A stretch of DNA of 64,000 bases from Streptomyces lacrimifluminis (GTDB lineage: Bacteria > Actinomycetota > Actinomycetes > Streptomycetales > Streptomycetaceae): positions 106,420 to 170,419 of the forward strand of contig NZ_BMMU01000021.1 in assembly GCF_014646095.1 (NCBI RefSeq), read 5' to 3'. The number at the start of each line of letters is the position of its first letter. Position 1 is the stretch's first letter. Below, piece by piece: positions 55,075 to 64,000 of this stretch. The notes beneath the pieces were generated by a model. It worked only from the letters and a program-made list of their open reading frames with translations. It made no database searches and was not told the origin of the DNA. Both the position numbers and the translations under genes were made by a program.

Positions 55075-58026
55075 ATGAGACGCAGAGCGAGAACGATCCT
55101 CGCCGCCGGCACTCTCATCCTGGGCGGCGCGGGACTCGTGCCCGTCGCCGTGGCAGCGGAGGACACCGGTACGCCCGGTGCCGACGAGGTCAAGGTCTTC
55201 CGCGCCGAGGTCACGAAGGCGCAGATACCCCTGCTGCTCGCGACCGGCCAGGACGGTCACGAACTCGGGGAACAGGCACCGGAGAAGGGCACGGCCACGG
55301 TCGAGGTCTACCTCACCGACAAGCAGGCCGACCAGCTGGAGGACAAGGGCGTCGACCTCAAGGAGCACACGCTCACGGCGAAGGCACGCGCGCGTGTGGC
55401 CGCCGCCGGCGACGGCGTCTTCCGGCCGTACAGCGGAGCGGGCAACCTCCAGGAGGAGATCCTCCGGACCGCGCAGCAGAACCCGGCCCTGACCAAGGTC
55501 GTCTCCATCGGCAAGACCCTTCAGGGACAGGACATCCTCGCGCTGAAACTGACCAAGGGCGCGAAGAAGACCAAGGACGGTGCCAAGCCGTCCGTCCTGT
55601 ACCTGTCCAACCAGCACGCGCGGGAATGGATCACGCCGGAGATGACCCGGCGTCTGATGCACCACTACTTGGACAACTACTCCAAGGACCGGCGCATCAA
55701 GAAGATCGTCGACTCGACCGAACTGTGGTTCGTCCTGTCCGCGAACCCCGACGGCTACGACTTCACCCACCGGGCCGACGGCGACCGCCAGTGGCGCAAG
55801 AACATGCGGGACGTCAACGGCGACGGCGCCACCACCATCGGCGACGGCGTCGACCTCAACCGCAACTTCGCCTACAAGTGGGGCTACGACGACGAGGGCT
55901 CGTCCCCGTTCCCCACCAGCCAGACCTACCGCGGCGCCGGTCCCAACTCGGAGCCCGAGACCAAGGCCCTGGACTCCTTCGAGAGGCGCATCGGCTTCGA
56001 GTACGGCATCAACTACCACTCAGCCGCCGAACTCCTCCTCTACGGGGTCGGCTGGCAGGTGGCGTCGCCCAGCCCCGACGACGTCCTCTACAAGTCGCTC
56101 GCCGGCACACCGGAGAACTCCGCGATCCCCGGTTCCCGCCCCCAGCTCTCCTCCGAGCTGTACAGCACCAACGGCGAGGCGAACGGCCACGCGTCCAACG
56201 TCAACGGCGCGGCGATGTTCACCCCGGAGATGTCGACCTGTCAGACCGTGTCGAACTTCTATCCGGACGACGCCTGGAACGCGGCCGACTGCGCCTCGGT
56301 CTTCACCTTCCCGGACGACGAGAAGCTGATCCAGGAGGAGTTCACCAAGAACATCCCGTTCGCCCTGTCCATCGCCGAGTCCGCGGCCAGGCCCGACCAG
56401 CCGAAGTCCTCGGTCGGCGTCGACGCCCCGGACTTCACCCCGGCACCCTTCACCACCTCGTACTCGCGCGGCGCCGACCAGGAGATCTCGGTCGTGGTAC
56501 GCAAGTCCGTACGCGACAAGGAACTCAGATACCGCGTCAACGGTGGCCGCACGGAGGACATGGCGCTCAAGGCGTGGAAGGGCGGCGAGACCTTCGGCGG
56601 TGACGACAACCTGTACTTCGACGAGTACCGCGCCAAGGTCGCCGACGGCGACCCGGGCGACAAGGTCGAGGTCTGGTTCACCGGCGAGACGAAGGCCGGA
56701 AAGCCCACCAGGAGCACGCGCTTCACGTACACGGTCGCCGAACGGCCGCGCGCCGACACGCTCGTCGTCGCCGAGGAGGGCGCGACCGCCGCACAGACGC
56801 AGACATACGTCGACGCCCTGAAGGCCAACGGCAGGAAGCCTCTCGTCTGGGACGTCGCCACCCTGGGCGCACCCGACGCACTCGGCGTGCTCGGCCATTT
56901 CAGGACGGTCGTCCACTACACGGGCGCCGTACGGCCGGGCAACGCCACCCAGCTCCAGCTGCGCGCCTACCTCAACGAGGGCGGCAAGCTGATCGAGGCC
57001 GGCGAGAGTGCCGGAGGCTCCGTCGACCTCGGCGGGGGCACCCTGTCGAACGACTTCAGCCAGTACTACCTGGGCGCCTACACCCGTACGACCACACCGT
57101 CGGCCAAGGCGTTCAACGGCTCCGGGAAGCTCACCGGCTTCACGGGCGCCCTCGGTGACGCGCCGGGCAACCCGCTGAACGCGGCAGGGTCCTTCAGCGC
57201 AACCTCGGACACCCTGCCCGTGGCGACGTACCCCCAGTTCGCCAGCGCGGGCGCGGGCGGATATCCCGGAACCGTCAACCCGTACGGCCCGTACGCGGGC
57301 TCCTCCATGGCGGCCGTCACGCACACCGACTACGCCTGGAACCGTCTCACCCGCACCATCGACCTCACCGGGGTGAGCGCGGCAGCCGCGCCCACCTTCC
57401 GTACCCAGCTCCTGTGGGACACGGAGGAGGGCTACGACCACGCCGTACTCGAAGCCCGCACGGCCGGGGCCGACGACTGGACCACGCTCCCGGAGAAGGG
57501 CGGCGCCACCAGCACCACCGTGCCCGCCGAGTGCGAGGCCGGGTACTTCATCCAGGGCCACCCCGCGCTCACCCGCTATCTGACCCGCGGCTCGGGCTCC
57601 TGCACACCCACCGGGACCAGCGGCTCCTGGAACAGCTTCACCGGAGCCTCCGAGGGCTGGCAGGAAGTCGCGTTCGACCTCTCGGCCTACGCGGGCAGGA
57701 CGGTGGAGATCTCGCTCAGCTACATCACCGACCCCGGATCCGGAGGCCGCGGCGTCCTCGCCGACAACGCCACCGTCGTGACCGGCGGCACGGCGGGCGC
57801 GGTCGAGGGCTTCGAGACGTCCCTGGGCGCCTGGAGCACCCCGGGACCGCCCGCGGGCAGCCCCGCGGTCATCAGCGACTGGGCACGCTCGGGCGAGCTG
57901 TTCAAGACGTACGGAGCGGTCACCACCGACGACACCGTGCTGCTGGGCTTCGGCCTGGAGCACGTCGCCACGGCGGCCGACCGGAAGGCACTCCTCGGCA
58001 AGGCACTGGCCGCGCTGAAGAACTGA
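55075..58026 (+). CDS. Secreted M14 zinc carboxypeptidase with large C-terminal extension
   Basis: A 983-residue exported protein. The signal peptide spans residues 1-28 (RRRAR, hydrophobic core, AVAA cleavage), a propeptide-like region 30-115, and the M14 domain about 120-460. Zinc ligands are His181 and Glu184 (QHAREW) and His315 (INYHSA); the catalytic Glu is Glu385 (FTPEMS). Further on, 490-570 is a beta-rich domain, 580-780 a class I glutamine-amidotransferase/ThuA-like fold (FRTVVHYTGA, LRAYLNEGGKLIEAG) and 790-960 a jelly-roll-like domain. The ATG follows AGGGGGG. The likely role is extracellular peptide scavenging. Confidence 0.92.
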   Translation: MRRRARTILAAGTLILGGAGLVPVAVAAEDTGTPGADEVKVFRAEVTKAQIPLLLATGQDGHELGEQAPEKGTATVEVYLTDKQADQLEDKGVDLKEHTLTAKARARVAAAGDGVFRPYSGAGNLQEEILRTAQQNPALTKVVSIGKTLQGQDILALKLTKGAKKTKDGAKPSVLYLSNQHAREWITPEMTRRLMHHYLDNYSKDRRIKKIVDSTELWFVLSANPDGYDFTHRADGDRQWRKNMRDVNGDGATTIGDGVDLNRNFAYKWGYDDEGSSPFPTSQTYRGAGPNSEPETKALDSFERRIGFEYGINYHSAAELLLYGVGWQVASPSPDDVLYKSLAGTPENSAIPGSRPQLSSELYSTNGEANGHASNVNGAAMFTPEMSTCQTVSNFYPDDAWNAADCASVFTFPDDEKLIQEEFTKNIPFALSIAESAARPDQPKSSVGVDAPDFTPAPFTTSYSRGADQEISVVVRKSVRDKELRYRVNGGRTEDMALKAWKGGETFGGDDNLYFDEYRAKVADGDPGDKVEVWFTGETKAGKPTRSTRFTYTVAERPRADTLVVAEEGATAAQTQTYVDALKANGRKPLVWDVATLGAPDALGVLGHFRTVVHYTGAVRPGNATQLQLRAYLNEGGKLIEAGESAGGSVDLGGGTLSNDFSQYYLGAYTRTTTPSAKAFNGSGKLTGFTGALGDAPGNPLNAAGSFSATSDTLPVATYPQFASAGAGGYPGTVNPYGPYAGSSMAAVTHTDYAWNRLTRTIDLTGVSAAAAPTFRTQLLWDTEEGYDHAVLEARTAGADDWTTLPEKGGATSTTVPAECEAGYFIQGHPALTRYLTRGSGSCTPTGTSGSWNSFTGASEGWQEVAFDLSAYAGRTVEISLSYITDPGSGGRGVLADNATVVTGGTAGAVEGFETSLGAWSTPGPPAGSPAVISDWARSGELFKTYGAVTTDDTVLLGFGLEHVATAADRKALLGKALAALKN

Positions 58027-58086
58027 TCAGCTCCGTTCATCGGGTGATCGCACCGATTTCGATCGGGTAATCGCGGTGCAGCACCT

Positions 58087-58124
58087 GGGCGGTCCGTACC
58101 CCTACTGGCGGGTACGGACCGCCC
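58087..58124 (+). terminator. Terminator after the carboxypeptidase gene
   Basis: A 15-base perfect stem (GGGCGGTCCGTACCC and its complement) with an eight-base loop, 60 bases after the stop and before the gap promoter region. Confidence 0.85.
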
Positions 58125-58249
58125 TGCCGTGTATGGGGCATCTCGATGTCACCACCTGGGCCTCAGAGAGGTAGGGTCGTAGGCGGTCGGGGACATCCCA
58201 TACAACTCGCCGGCACGAAAGCCGGCGTACCTAACGAGGAGATCGGTTC

Positions 58250-59254
<1,005 letters not shown>

Positions 59255-59281
59255 GTACCGGAGCAGGCACTTCGATGTGAG

Positions 59282-59325
59282 CACAGGGCTCGGGCGACGC
59301 AGCGCAGCGTTGCCCGAGCCCTGTG
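59282..59325 (+). terminator. Intercistronic hairpin between gap and pgk
   Basis: Perfect 14-base arms (CACAGGGCTCGGGC and its complement) with a 16-base inner part that can pair further (ACGC with GCGT). It lies between two same-direction glycolysis genes, so it is likely a partial terminator or 3'-end stabiliser that lets gap be expressed more than pgk. Confidence 0.8.
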
Positions 59326-59385
59326 GCACGTGCTGATCGATCCAGCCCCTCCCGGACAAAAGAGCCCTCCCTAGGAGTCCCCTTC

Positions 59386-60597
59386 ATGAAGACGATCGAC
59401 GAACTCCTCGCCGAAGGAGTCGACGGCAAGCGGGTCTTCGTCCGCGCCGACCTGAACGTGCCGCTGGCCGACGGCAGCATCACCGACGACGGCCGCATCC
59501 GGGCCGTCCTGCCCACCGTCAAGGCTCTCGCGGACGCCGGCGCCAAGGTCCTCGTCGCCTCCCACCTGGGCCGCCCCAAGGGCGCCCCGGACCCCGCCTT
59601 CTCCCTGCTGCCCGCCGCCGAGCGCCTCGGTGAACTCCTGGACGCCCCCGTGGCCTTCGCCCAGGACACCGTCGGCCCCGCCGCCCACGACGTCGTGAAC
59701 GGCCTCGAGGCCGGCCAGGTCGCGGTGCTCGAGAACCTGCGGTTCAACGCCGGCGAGACGTCGAAGGACGACACCGAGCGCGGCGAGTTCGCCGATCAGC
59801 TGGCCGCCCTCGCCGACGTCTACGTGGGCGACGGCTTCGGCGCCGTGCACCGTGGACACGCCTCGGTCCTCGACCTGCCGGCCCGCCTCCCGCACTACGC
59901 CGGCTACCTCATCGCCACCGAGGTCGGCGTCCTCAAGAAGCTCACCGAGGACGTCAAGCGGCCGTACGTCGTCGTGCTGGGCGGAGCCAAGGTCTCCGAC
60001 AAGCTCGCCGTCATCGACCAGCTGCTCGGCAAGGCCGACCGCATCCTCATCGGCGGCGGCATGGTGTTCACCTTCCTCAAGGCCAAGGGGTACGAGATCG
60101 GTGCCTCCCTCGTCCAGGAGGACCAGCTGCCGGCCGTCAACGAGTACATCGAGCGCGCGGAGAAGAACGGCGTCGAGCTGATCCTCCCGGTCGACGTGCT
60201 GGTCGGCTCCGCCTTCCCGGACCTGAAGACCAAGGCTCCGGCGAACCCGACCACCGTCGCCGCGGACGCGATGCCCGCGGACCGGATGGGCCTGGACATC
60301 GGTCCGGAGTCCAGCACGCTGTACGCCTCGAAGCTCGCCGACGCCGCCACCGTCTTCTGGAACGGCCCCATGGGCGTCTTCGAACACCCCGACTACGCCG
60401 AGGGCACCAAGGCGGTCGCCCAGGCCCTCCTCGACTCCCCGGCCTTCACGGTCGTCGGCGGCGGAGACTCCGCCGCGGCCGTGCGCATCCTGGGCTTCGA
60501 CGAGAACGCATTCGGCCACATCTCGACCGGCGGCGGTGCCTCCCTCGAATACCTCGAGGGCAAGACGCTCCCCGGTCTCGCCGCACTGGAAGGCTGA
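59386..60597 (+). CDS. pgk: Phosphoglycerate kinase
   Basis: A 403-residue two-domain kinase: RVFVRADLNVPL, ASHLGRPKG, LENLRF, GDGFGAVHRGHAS, LGGAKVSDKL, the C-terminal FWNGPMGVFE and VVGGGDSAAAV with the ATP-binding glycines. It transfers phosphate from 1,3-bisphosphoglycerate to ADP. ATG 59386 follows TAGGAG. Eight bases separate it from tpiA. Confidence 0.97.
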   Translation: MKTIDELLAEGVDGKRVFVRADLNVPLADGSITDDGRIRAVLPTVKALADAGAKVLVASHLGRPKGAPDPAFSLLPAAERLGELLDAPVAFAQDTVGPAAHDVVNGLEAGQVAVLENLRFNAGETSKDDTERGEFADQLAALADVYVGDGFGAVHRGHASVLDLPARLPHYAGYLIATEVGVLKKLTEDVKRPYVVVLGGAKVSDKLAVIDQLLGKADRILIGGGMVFTFLKAKGYEIGASLVQEDQLPAVNEYIERAEKNGVELILPVDVLVGSAFPDLKTKAPANPTTVAADAMPADRMGLDIGPESSTLYASKLADAATVFWNGPMGVFEHPDYAEGTKAVAQALLDSPAFTVVGGGDSAAAVRILGFDENAFGHISTGGGASLEYLEGKTLPGLAALEG

Positions 60598-60605
60598 CTC
60601 CGCAC

Positions 60606-61382
60606 ATGACCACTCGCACGCCGCTGATGGCGGGCAACTGGAAGATGAACCTCAACCACCTTGAGGCCATCGCCCACGTCCAGAAGCTTGCCTTCGCCCT
60701 CGCGGACAAGGACTACGACGCCTGTGAGGTCGCGGTCCTGCCGCCCTTCACCGACCTGCGTTCCGTACAGACCCTGGTCGACGGCGACAAGCTCAAGATC
60801 AAGTACGGCGCCCAGGACATCTCCGCGCACGACACGGGCGCCTACACGGGCGAGATCTCCGGCCCGATGCTGGCCAAGCTCAAGTGCACCTACGTGGCGA
60901 TCGGTCACTCGGAGCGCCGCCAGTACCACAACGAGACCGACGAGCTCGTCAACGCCAAGGTGAAGGCCGCCTACAAGCACGGCCTCACGCCGATCCTGTG
61001 CGTCGGCGAGGAGCTGGAGGTCCGCGAGGCGGGCAACCACGTCGCCCACACGCTCGCGCAGGTCGAGGGCGGCCTCAAGGACCTCCCGGCCGAGCAGGCC
61101 GAGACCGTCGTCATCGCGTACGAGCCCGTCTGGGCCATCGGCACGGGCAAGGTCTGCGGCTCCGACGACGCCCAGGAGGTCTGCGGGGCGATCCGTGTGA
61201 AGCTTGCCGAGCTCTATTCCCAGGATGTCGCCGACGCCGTACGCATCCAGTACGGCGGCTCGGTGAAATCCGGGAACGTCGCCGAGATCATGGCGAAGCC
61301 CGACATCGACGGCGCACTGGTCGGCGGTGCCTCGCTGGACGCCGAGGAGTTCGTCAAGATCGTTCGGTTCCGCGACCAGTGA
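60606..61382 (+). CDS. tpiA: Triosephosphate isomerase
   Basis: A 258-residue TIM barrel. N-terminal AGNWKMNL holds the catalytic Asn and Lys, IGHSERR the His, and AYEPVWAIGTG the Glu base with the flexible loop 6; YGGSVKSGN binds phosphate. It interconverts dihydroxyacetone phosphate and glyceraldehyde 3-phosphate. It is closely coupled to pgk. Confidence 0.97.
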   Translation: MTTRTPLMAGNWKMNLNHLEAIAHVQKLAFALADKDYDACEVAVLPPFTDLRSVQTLVDGDKLKIKYGAQDISAHDTGAYTGEISGPMLAKLKCTYVAIGHSERRQYHNETDELVNAKVKAAYKHGLTPILCVGEELEVREAGNHVAHTLAQVEGGLKDLPAEQAETVVIAYEPVWAIGTGKVCGSDDAQEVCGAIRVKLAELYSQDVADAVRIQYGGSVKSGNVAEIMAKPDIDGALVGGASLDAEEFVKIVRFRDQ

Positions 61383-61505
61383 GTATGCGCTAGCGGAGAT
61401 CCGTCGTACCCTGGCGGGGCCGAAACTAGTATTTGGTGCGCCGAGCGCTCCGAATGAGAGTTCCGGCCCCGTCGTCCATCAGAATCCGAGGAAGTTGGTC
61501 CAGCC

Positions 61506-61742
61506 GTGGTTTTGGGGTTCTCGATCGCCCTGATCGTCTTCAGCCTGCTGCTGATGCTGCTCGTGCTGATGCACAAGGGGAAGGGCGGCGGCCTCTCCGA
61601 CATGTTCGGTGGCGGCATGCAGTCGTCCGTCGGCGGCTCCTCGGTCGCCGAGCGCAACCTCGACCGCATCACCGTGGTGCTCGGTCTGCTGTGGTTCGCG
61701 TGCATTGTGGTGCTCGGCATCCTGATGAAGGTGAACAACTGA
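61506..61742 (+). CDS. secG: Protein translocase subunit SecG
   Basis: A 78-residue protein with two transmembrane helices (5-23 and 54-73) joined by a Gly/Lys/Ser loop (HKGKGGGLSDMFGGG, then SVAERNLDRIT), as in all SecG. It assists SecYE-SecA protein export. GTG 61506 is the start. A TAGTAT box at 61427-61432 is a plausible -10 for an independent transcript after tpiA. Confidence 0.93.
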   Translation: MVLGFSIALIVFSLLLMLLVLMHKGKGGGLSDMFGGGMQSSVGGSSVAERNLDRITVVLGLLWFACIVVLGILMKVNN

Positions 61743-61986
61743 TCAGCGGCTGACACCGGTCGTCAAATTCCGGTACGACAGCACATTACGCACGCACATT
61801 CCGCACGTAAGGCCCCATGTTCGGTACGCCCCGCCAAGGGCGGCCTATCATGGGGCTTGCGTCTTGGTGCAGGGCCTGTAACTCCAAGCACTGGACGCGC
61901 GTTGGGCCTTACGTAGACTGAGGCGCTCGCAACGAAGCGAAAACGTCGACTCGCTTCGCGGCACCATTACGCAGGGAGTTACGACC

Positions 61987-62322
61987 GTGGCAAGTGGCAA
62001 CGCGATCCGAGGAAGCCGGGTCGGGGCGGGGCCGATGGGCGAGGCCGAGCGTGGCGAGTCCGCGCCACGGCTGCGCATCTCCTTCTGGTGCTCCAACGGA
62101 CACGAGACGGTGCCCAGCTTCGCCAGCGACGCGCAGGTTCCCGAAACCTGGGACTGCCCGCGCTGCGGCTTTCCGGCCGGACAGGACCGGGACAACCCAC
62201 CGGCCCCGCCGCGAACCGAGCCGTACAAGACGCACCTGGCATACGTACGGGAGCGGCGCAGCGATGCGGACGGCGAGGCGATCCTTGCCGAGGCGCTCGC
62301 CAAACTGCGGGGCGAGGTCTAG
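61987..62322 (+). CDS. rbpA: RNA polymerase-binding protein RbpA
   Basis: A 111-residue actinobacterial transcription factor. The N-terminal SGNAIRGSRVGAGPMGEAE lies along the promoter DNA, the zinc-binding core is ISFWCSNGHETVPSF, then WDCPRCGFPAGQD, and the C-terminal YVRERRSDADGEAILAEALA binds sigma region 2. It stabilises the open complex with the housekeeping sigma. The 244-base upstream space has a TAGACT -10-like box (61914) and a CGAAGCG...CGCTTCG inverted repeat in the leader; I could not see a sigma-R type GGAAT box. Confidence 0.96.
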   Translation: MASGNAIRGSRVGAGPMGEAERGESAPRLRISFWCSNGHETVPSFASDAQVPETWDCPRCGFPAGQDRDNPPAPPRTEPYKTHLAYVRERRSDADGEAILAEALAKLRGEV

Positions 62323-62332
62323 AAGTTGACGG

Positions 62333-62362
62333 CCGGTCAGGCACCGAGAGGTGCCTGACCGG
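62333..62362 (+). terminator. Terminator after rbpA
   Basis: A perfect 13-base stem (CCGGTCAGGCACC and its complement) with a GAGA tetraloop, 10 bases after the rbpA stop and followed by a weak T-rich patch. Confidence 0.88.
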
Positions 62363-62402
62363 AGTCGTTTGACGGGGCGTCACGCACCGGCTCCCCGACC
62401 GA

Positions 62403-62425
62403 TTGTCAGTGGTGCCCTCTACGGT
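62403..62425 (+). promoter_or_regulatory. RecA-NDp/PafBC-type DNA-damage promoter of the MFS gene
   Basis: TTGTCAGTG (62403-62411), exactly 8 bases, TACGGT (62420-62425): full consensus, identical in box and -10 to uvrB and ogt. A GAGGGGG ribosome-binding site and ATG 62453 follow, giving a leader of about 20 bases. Confidence 0.9.
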
Positions 62426-62452
62426 TTGTGAATCGGCGAACCGCGAGGGGGA

Positions 62453-63742
62453 ATGGTGACGACGGTCGAGTTGGCGGGAGCGCGTGTGCCCGCCTGGCGC
62501 GGGGGTTTCGGGCGGTTGTGGAGCGCCGCCGTACTCTCCAGCTTCGGCGACGCGCTGCGTACGGCCGCGCTGCCCCTGCTCGCCACGACACTCACCGACA
62601 AGCCCCTGCTCATCGCCTCCGTGACGGCCTGCGGTTATCTGCCCTGGCTCGTCTTCGGCCTGCTCGGCGGGGCCGTCGCGGACCGGGTCGACCAGCGGCG
62701 CGCCATGTGGACGGTGGATGCGGTACGAGGGCTGCTGGTCGCCTGCTTCGCCGTGGCCGTCGGCCTCGGGCACGCCTCGATCGGCCTGCTCATCGCACTC
62801 GCCTTCGCGCTGACCACGCTCCAGACCCTCTTCGACAACGCCGCGACGGCCCTGCTGCCGGCCTTGGTCGACAAGGAGGCGCTCGGCGGCGCGAACGCCC
62901 GCCTGATGACCGGTCAGCGCATAGCGGGCGGTCTGCTGGCCGGACCGGTGGTGCCCGTACTGATCGCGCTGGGCGCGGCCGTCCCCTTCGCGGCCGATGC
63001 CGTCACCTTCCTGGTCGGGGCGGCTCTGCTCGCCTCGCTGAGGCCCGACGTGTCCGCGCGGGCGCCAAGACCGGCGGGCAGCACCCTGCGCGCGGAGATC
63101 ACGGCCGGCCTGCGCACCCTGTGGCACGACGGGCCGCTGCGTGGCCTGTGCGCGGCCACGGCCCTGTGCAACGTGGGCATGGGCGCCCTGATCGCCACCC
63201 TTGTCCTGTTGGTCACCGACTGGCTGGTCGCGGGCAACGGGGGGTACGCGGCGGCGATGACCGCGTTTGCCGTCGGCAGCCTCGCCGGCGGCGCGCTGAA
63301 CGGCCGACTCGTCGGCCGGCTCGGGCGGATACGGGCCGTGCTGCTCGCCGGTACGGTGCAGATCGGCGCGCTCGTCGTCATGGGCTCGGTGCGCAGCCTG
63401 GCCGCGCTGGTGGCCGCCATGGCGGTGTTCGGGCTCATGGGGATGGTGTGGAACGTCAACACGACGACCCTGATGCAGCGCCGCAGCCCCGCCGAAATGC
63501 TGGGCCGGGTCAGCTCGGCCTTCCGTACGCTGGCGGTCGCCGGAGCACCCCTGGGCGCGCTGCTGGGCGGAGCTGTCGCGACGGCGTGGGGACTCAACAC
63601 GCCGGCCCTGCTGGCCGCCGCATTCTTCGTTCTGTCGGTCACCGCACTGATACCGGCGCTTCGGCCGGACGTATCTGTTGGCGAGGACGTATCTGTTGTT
63701 GGACCGGACGACGGTCCGACGACGGCTCGACCGACGTGCTGA
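62453..63742 (+). CDS. MFS transporter (drug-exporter-like), DNA-damage promoter
   Basis: A 429-residue MFS protein of the enterobactin-exporter/TetA-like subgroup: RLWSAAVLSSFGDALRTAALPL at TM1, GAVADRVDQRRAMWTVDAVRG (loop 2-3), TLFDNAATALLPALV and GRLVGRLGRIRAVLLAG. Twelve hydrophobic segments, with an Asp-rich C-terminal tail (SVGEDVSVVGPDDGPTT). It sits between rbpA and pgi behind a RecA-NDp/PafBC promoter, so export of a DNA-damaging or damage-induced compound is a plausible role. Confidence 0.88.
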   Translation: MVTTVELAGARVPAWRGGFGRLWSAAVLSSFGDALRTAALPLLATTLTDKPLLIASVTACGYLPWLVFGLLGGAVADRVDQRRAMWTVDAVRGLLVACFAVAVGLGHASIGLLIALAFALTTLQTLFDNAATALLPALVDKEALGGANARLMTGQRIAGGLLAGPVVPVLIALGAAVPFAADAVTFLVGAALLASLRPDVSARAPRPAGSTLRAEITAGLRTLWHDGPLRGLCAATALCNVGMGALIATLVLLVTDWLVAGNGGYAAAMTAFAVGSLAGGALNGRLVGRLGRIRAVLLAGTVQIGALVVMGSVRSLAALVAAMAVFGLMGMVWNVNTTTLMQRRSPAEMLGRVSSAFRTLAVAGAPLGALLGGAVATAWGLNTPALLAAAFFVLSVTALIPALRPDVSVGEDVSVVGPDDGPTTARPTC

Positions 63743-63799
63743 TCAATTAGGTTGGGACCGGCAGCGGGGGCCCAGGCAGGAAAGAGGCGGAAGTCCGAG

Positions 63800-64000
63800 A
63801 TGAACGCAGACAGCCGTAGCAGGCTCAACCAGACGCCCGAGTGGACGTCCCTGGCCAAGCACCGTGAGGACCTGGCGGACACCCATCTGCGGGATCTGTT
63901 CGCGACCGACCCCGGGCGCGGTGCCGGGTACACGCTCCAGGTCGGTGATCTGCACATCGACTACTCCAAGCACCTGATCACGGACGAGACCCTCACCCTC
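63800..64000 (+). CDS. pgi: Glucose-6-phosphate isomerase, N-terminal part (cut by window edge)
   Basis: The first 67 residues are present: MNADSRSRLNQTPEWTSLAK, then H-R-E-D-L-A-D-T-H-L-R-D-L-F-A-x-D-P and LHIDYSKHLITDETL, the highly conserved N-terminus of Pgi. It converts glucose 6-phosphate to fructose 6-phosphate. The catalytic residues lie beyond the window. ATG 63800 has a GGCGGAAG-like ribosome-binding site. Confidence 0.93.
   Translation, partial: MNADSRSRLNQTPEWTSLAKHREDLADTHLRDLFATDPGRGAGYTLQVGDLHIDYSKHLITDETLTL

Overview
This is core chromosome from a high-G+C actinomycete, almost certainly a Streptomyces. The evidence is a strong G/C third-codon bias, frequent GTG starts, whiA and rbpA, a WhiJ/AbaA-type regulatory cluster (XRE regulator with DUF5753, DUF397 partner, HATPase anti-sigma-like protein), a maleylpyruvate-isomerase/DinB-fold (putatively mycothiol-dependent) enzyme, MocR and DUF2293 proteins, and the order uvrC-rapZ-yvcK-whiA ... 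gap-pgk-tpiA-secG-rbpA ... pgi. I see no CRISPR array, rRNA, tRNA, insertion sequence, prophage or integrative element.

Layout. 1-10 kb: RidA-like protein (cut by the left edge), acetyltransferase, FUSC-type membrane protein, endonuclease/exonuclease/phosphatase protein, a deleted amidohydrolase pseudogene, a DUF899 protein and the WhiJ/AbaA-like cluster. 10-13 kb is a decay zone: a methyltransferase stub with an in-frame stop, a membrane protein whose C-terminus is read antisense from that stub, and a PEP/pyruvate-binding-type gene split over several frames. 13-26 kb: MocR regulator divergent from an AhpD-like gene, gltD, small enzymes, a CorA transporter, the pseudouridine catabolism pair psuG plus PfkB kinase, an MFS transporter and ogt. 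26-36 kb: MHYT protein, uvrB, then a stress module of TerD, a giant TerD fusion, TerC behind a yybP-ykoY (Mn2+) type riboswitch, and a ChaA-type cation/proton antiporter. 36-43 kb: truncated MHS symporter, S66 peptidase, aroQ, a polar amino-acid ABC operon, metallo-beta-lactamase-fold and mycothiol-type enzymes. 43-54 kb: uvrA, a LacI-regulated sugar kinase, uvrC-rapZ-yvcK-whiA. 55-64 kb: secreted zinc carboxypeptidase, gap, pgk, tpiA, secG, rbpA, an MFS exporter and the start of pgi.

How it works together. The window holds all three nucleotide-excision-repair genes (uvrA, uvrB, uvrC) plus ogt. A LexA-independent DNA-damage promoter of the RecA-NDp/PafBC type (TTGTCRGTG-N8-TANNNT) recurs at exact spacing before uvrB, uvrA, ogt, a TerD gene and an MFS transporter, with variant forms before two more genes and a degenerate form before uvrC. 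The window therefore looks like part of a DNA-damage regulon that also includes non-repair genes. Other direct sequence signals are three LacI operators in exact 12-bp register and a 12-bp palindrome, CACGCGCGCGTG, found at least ten times in all three reading phases.
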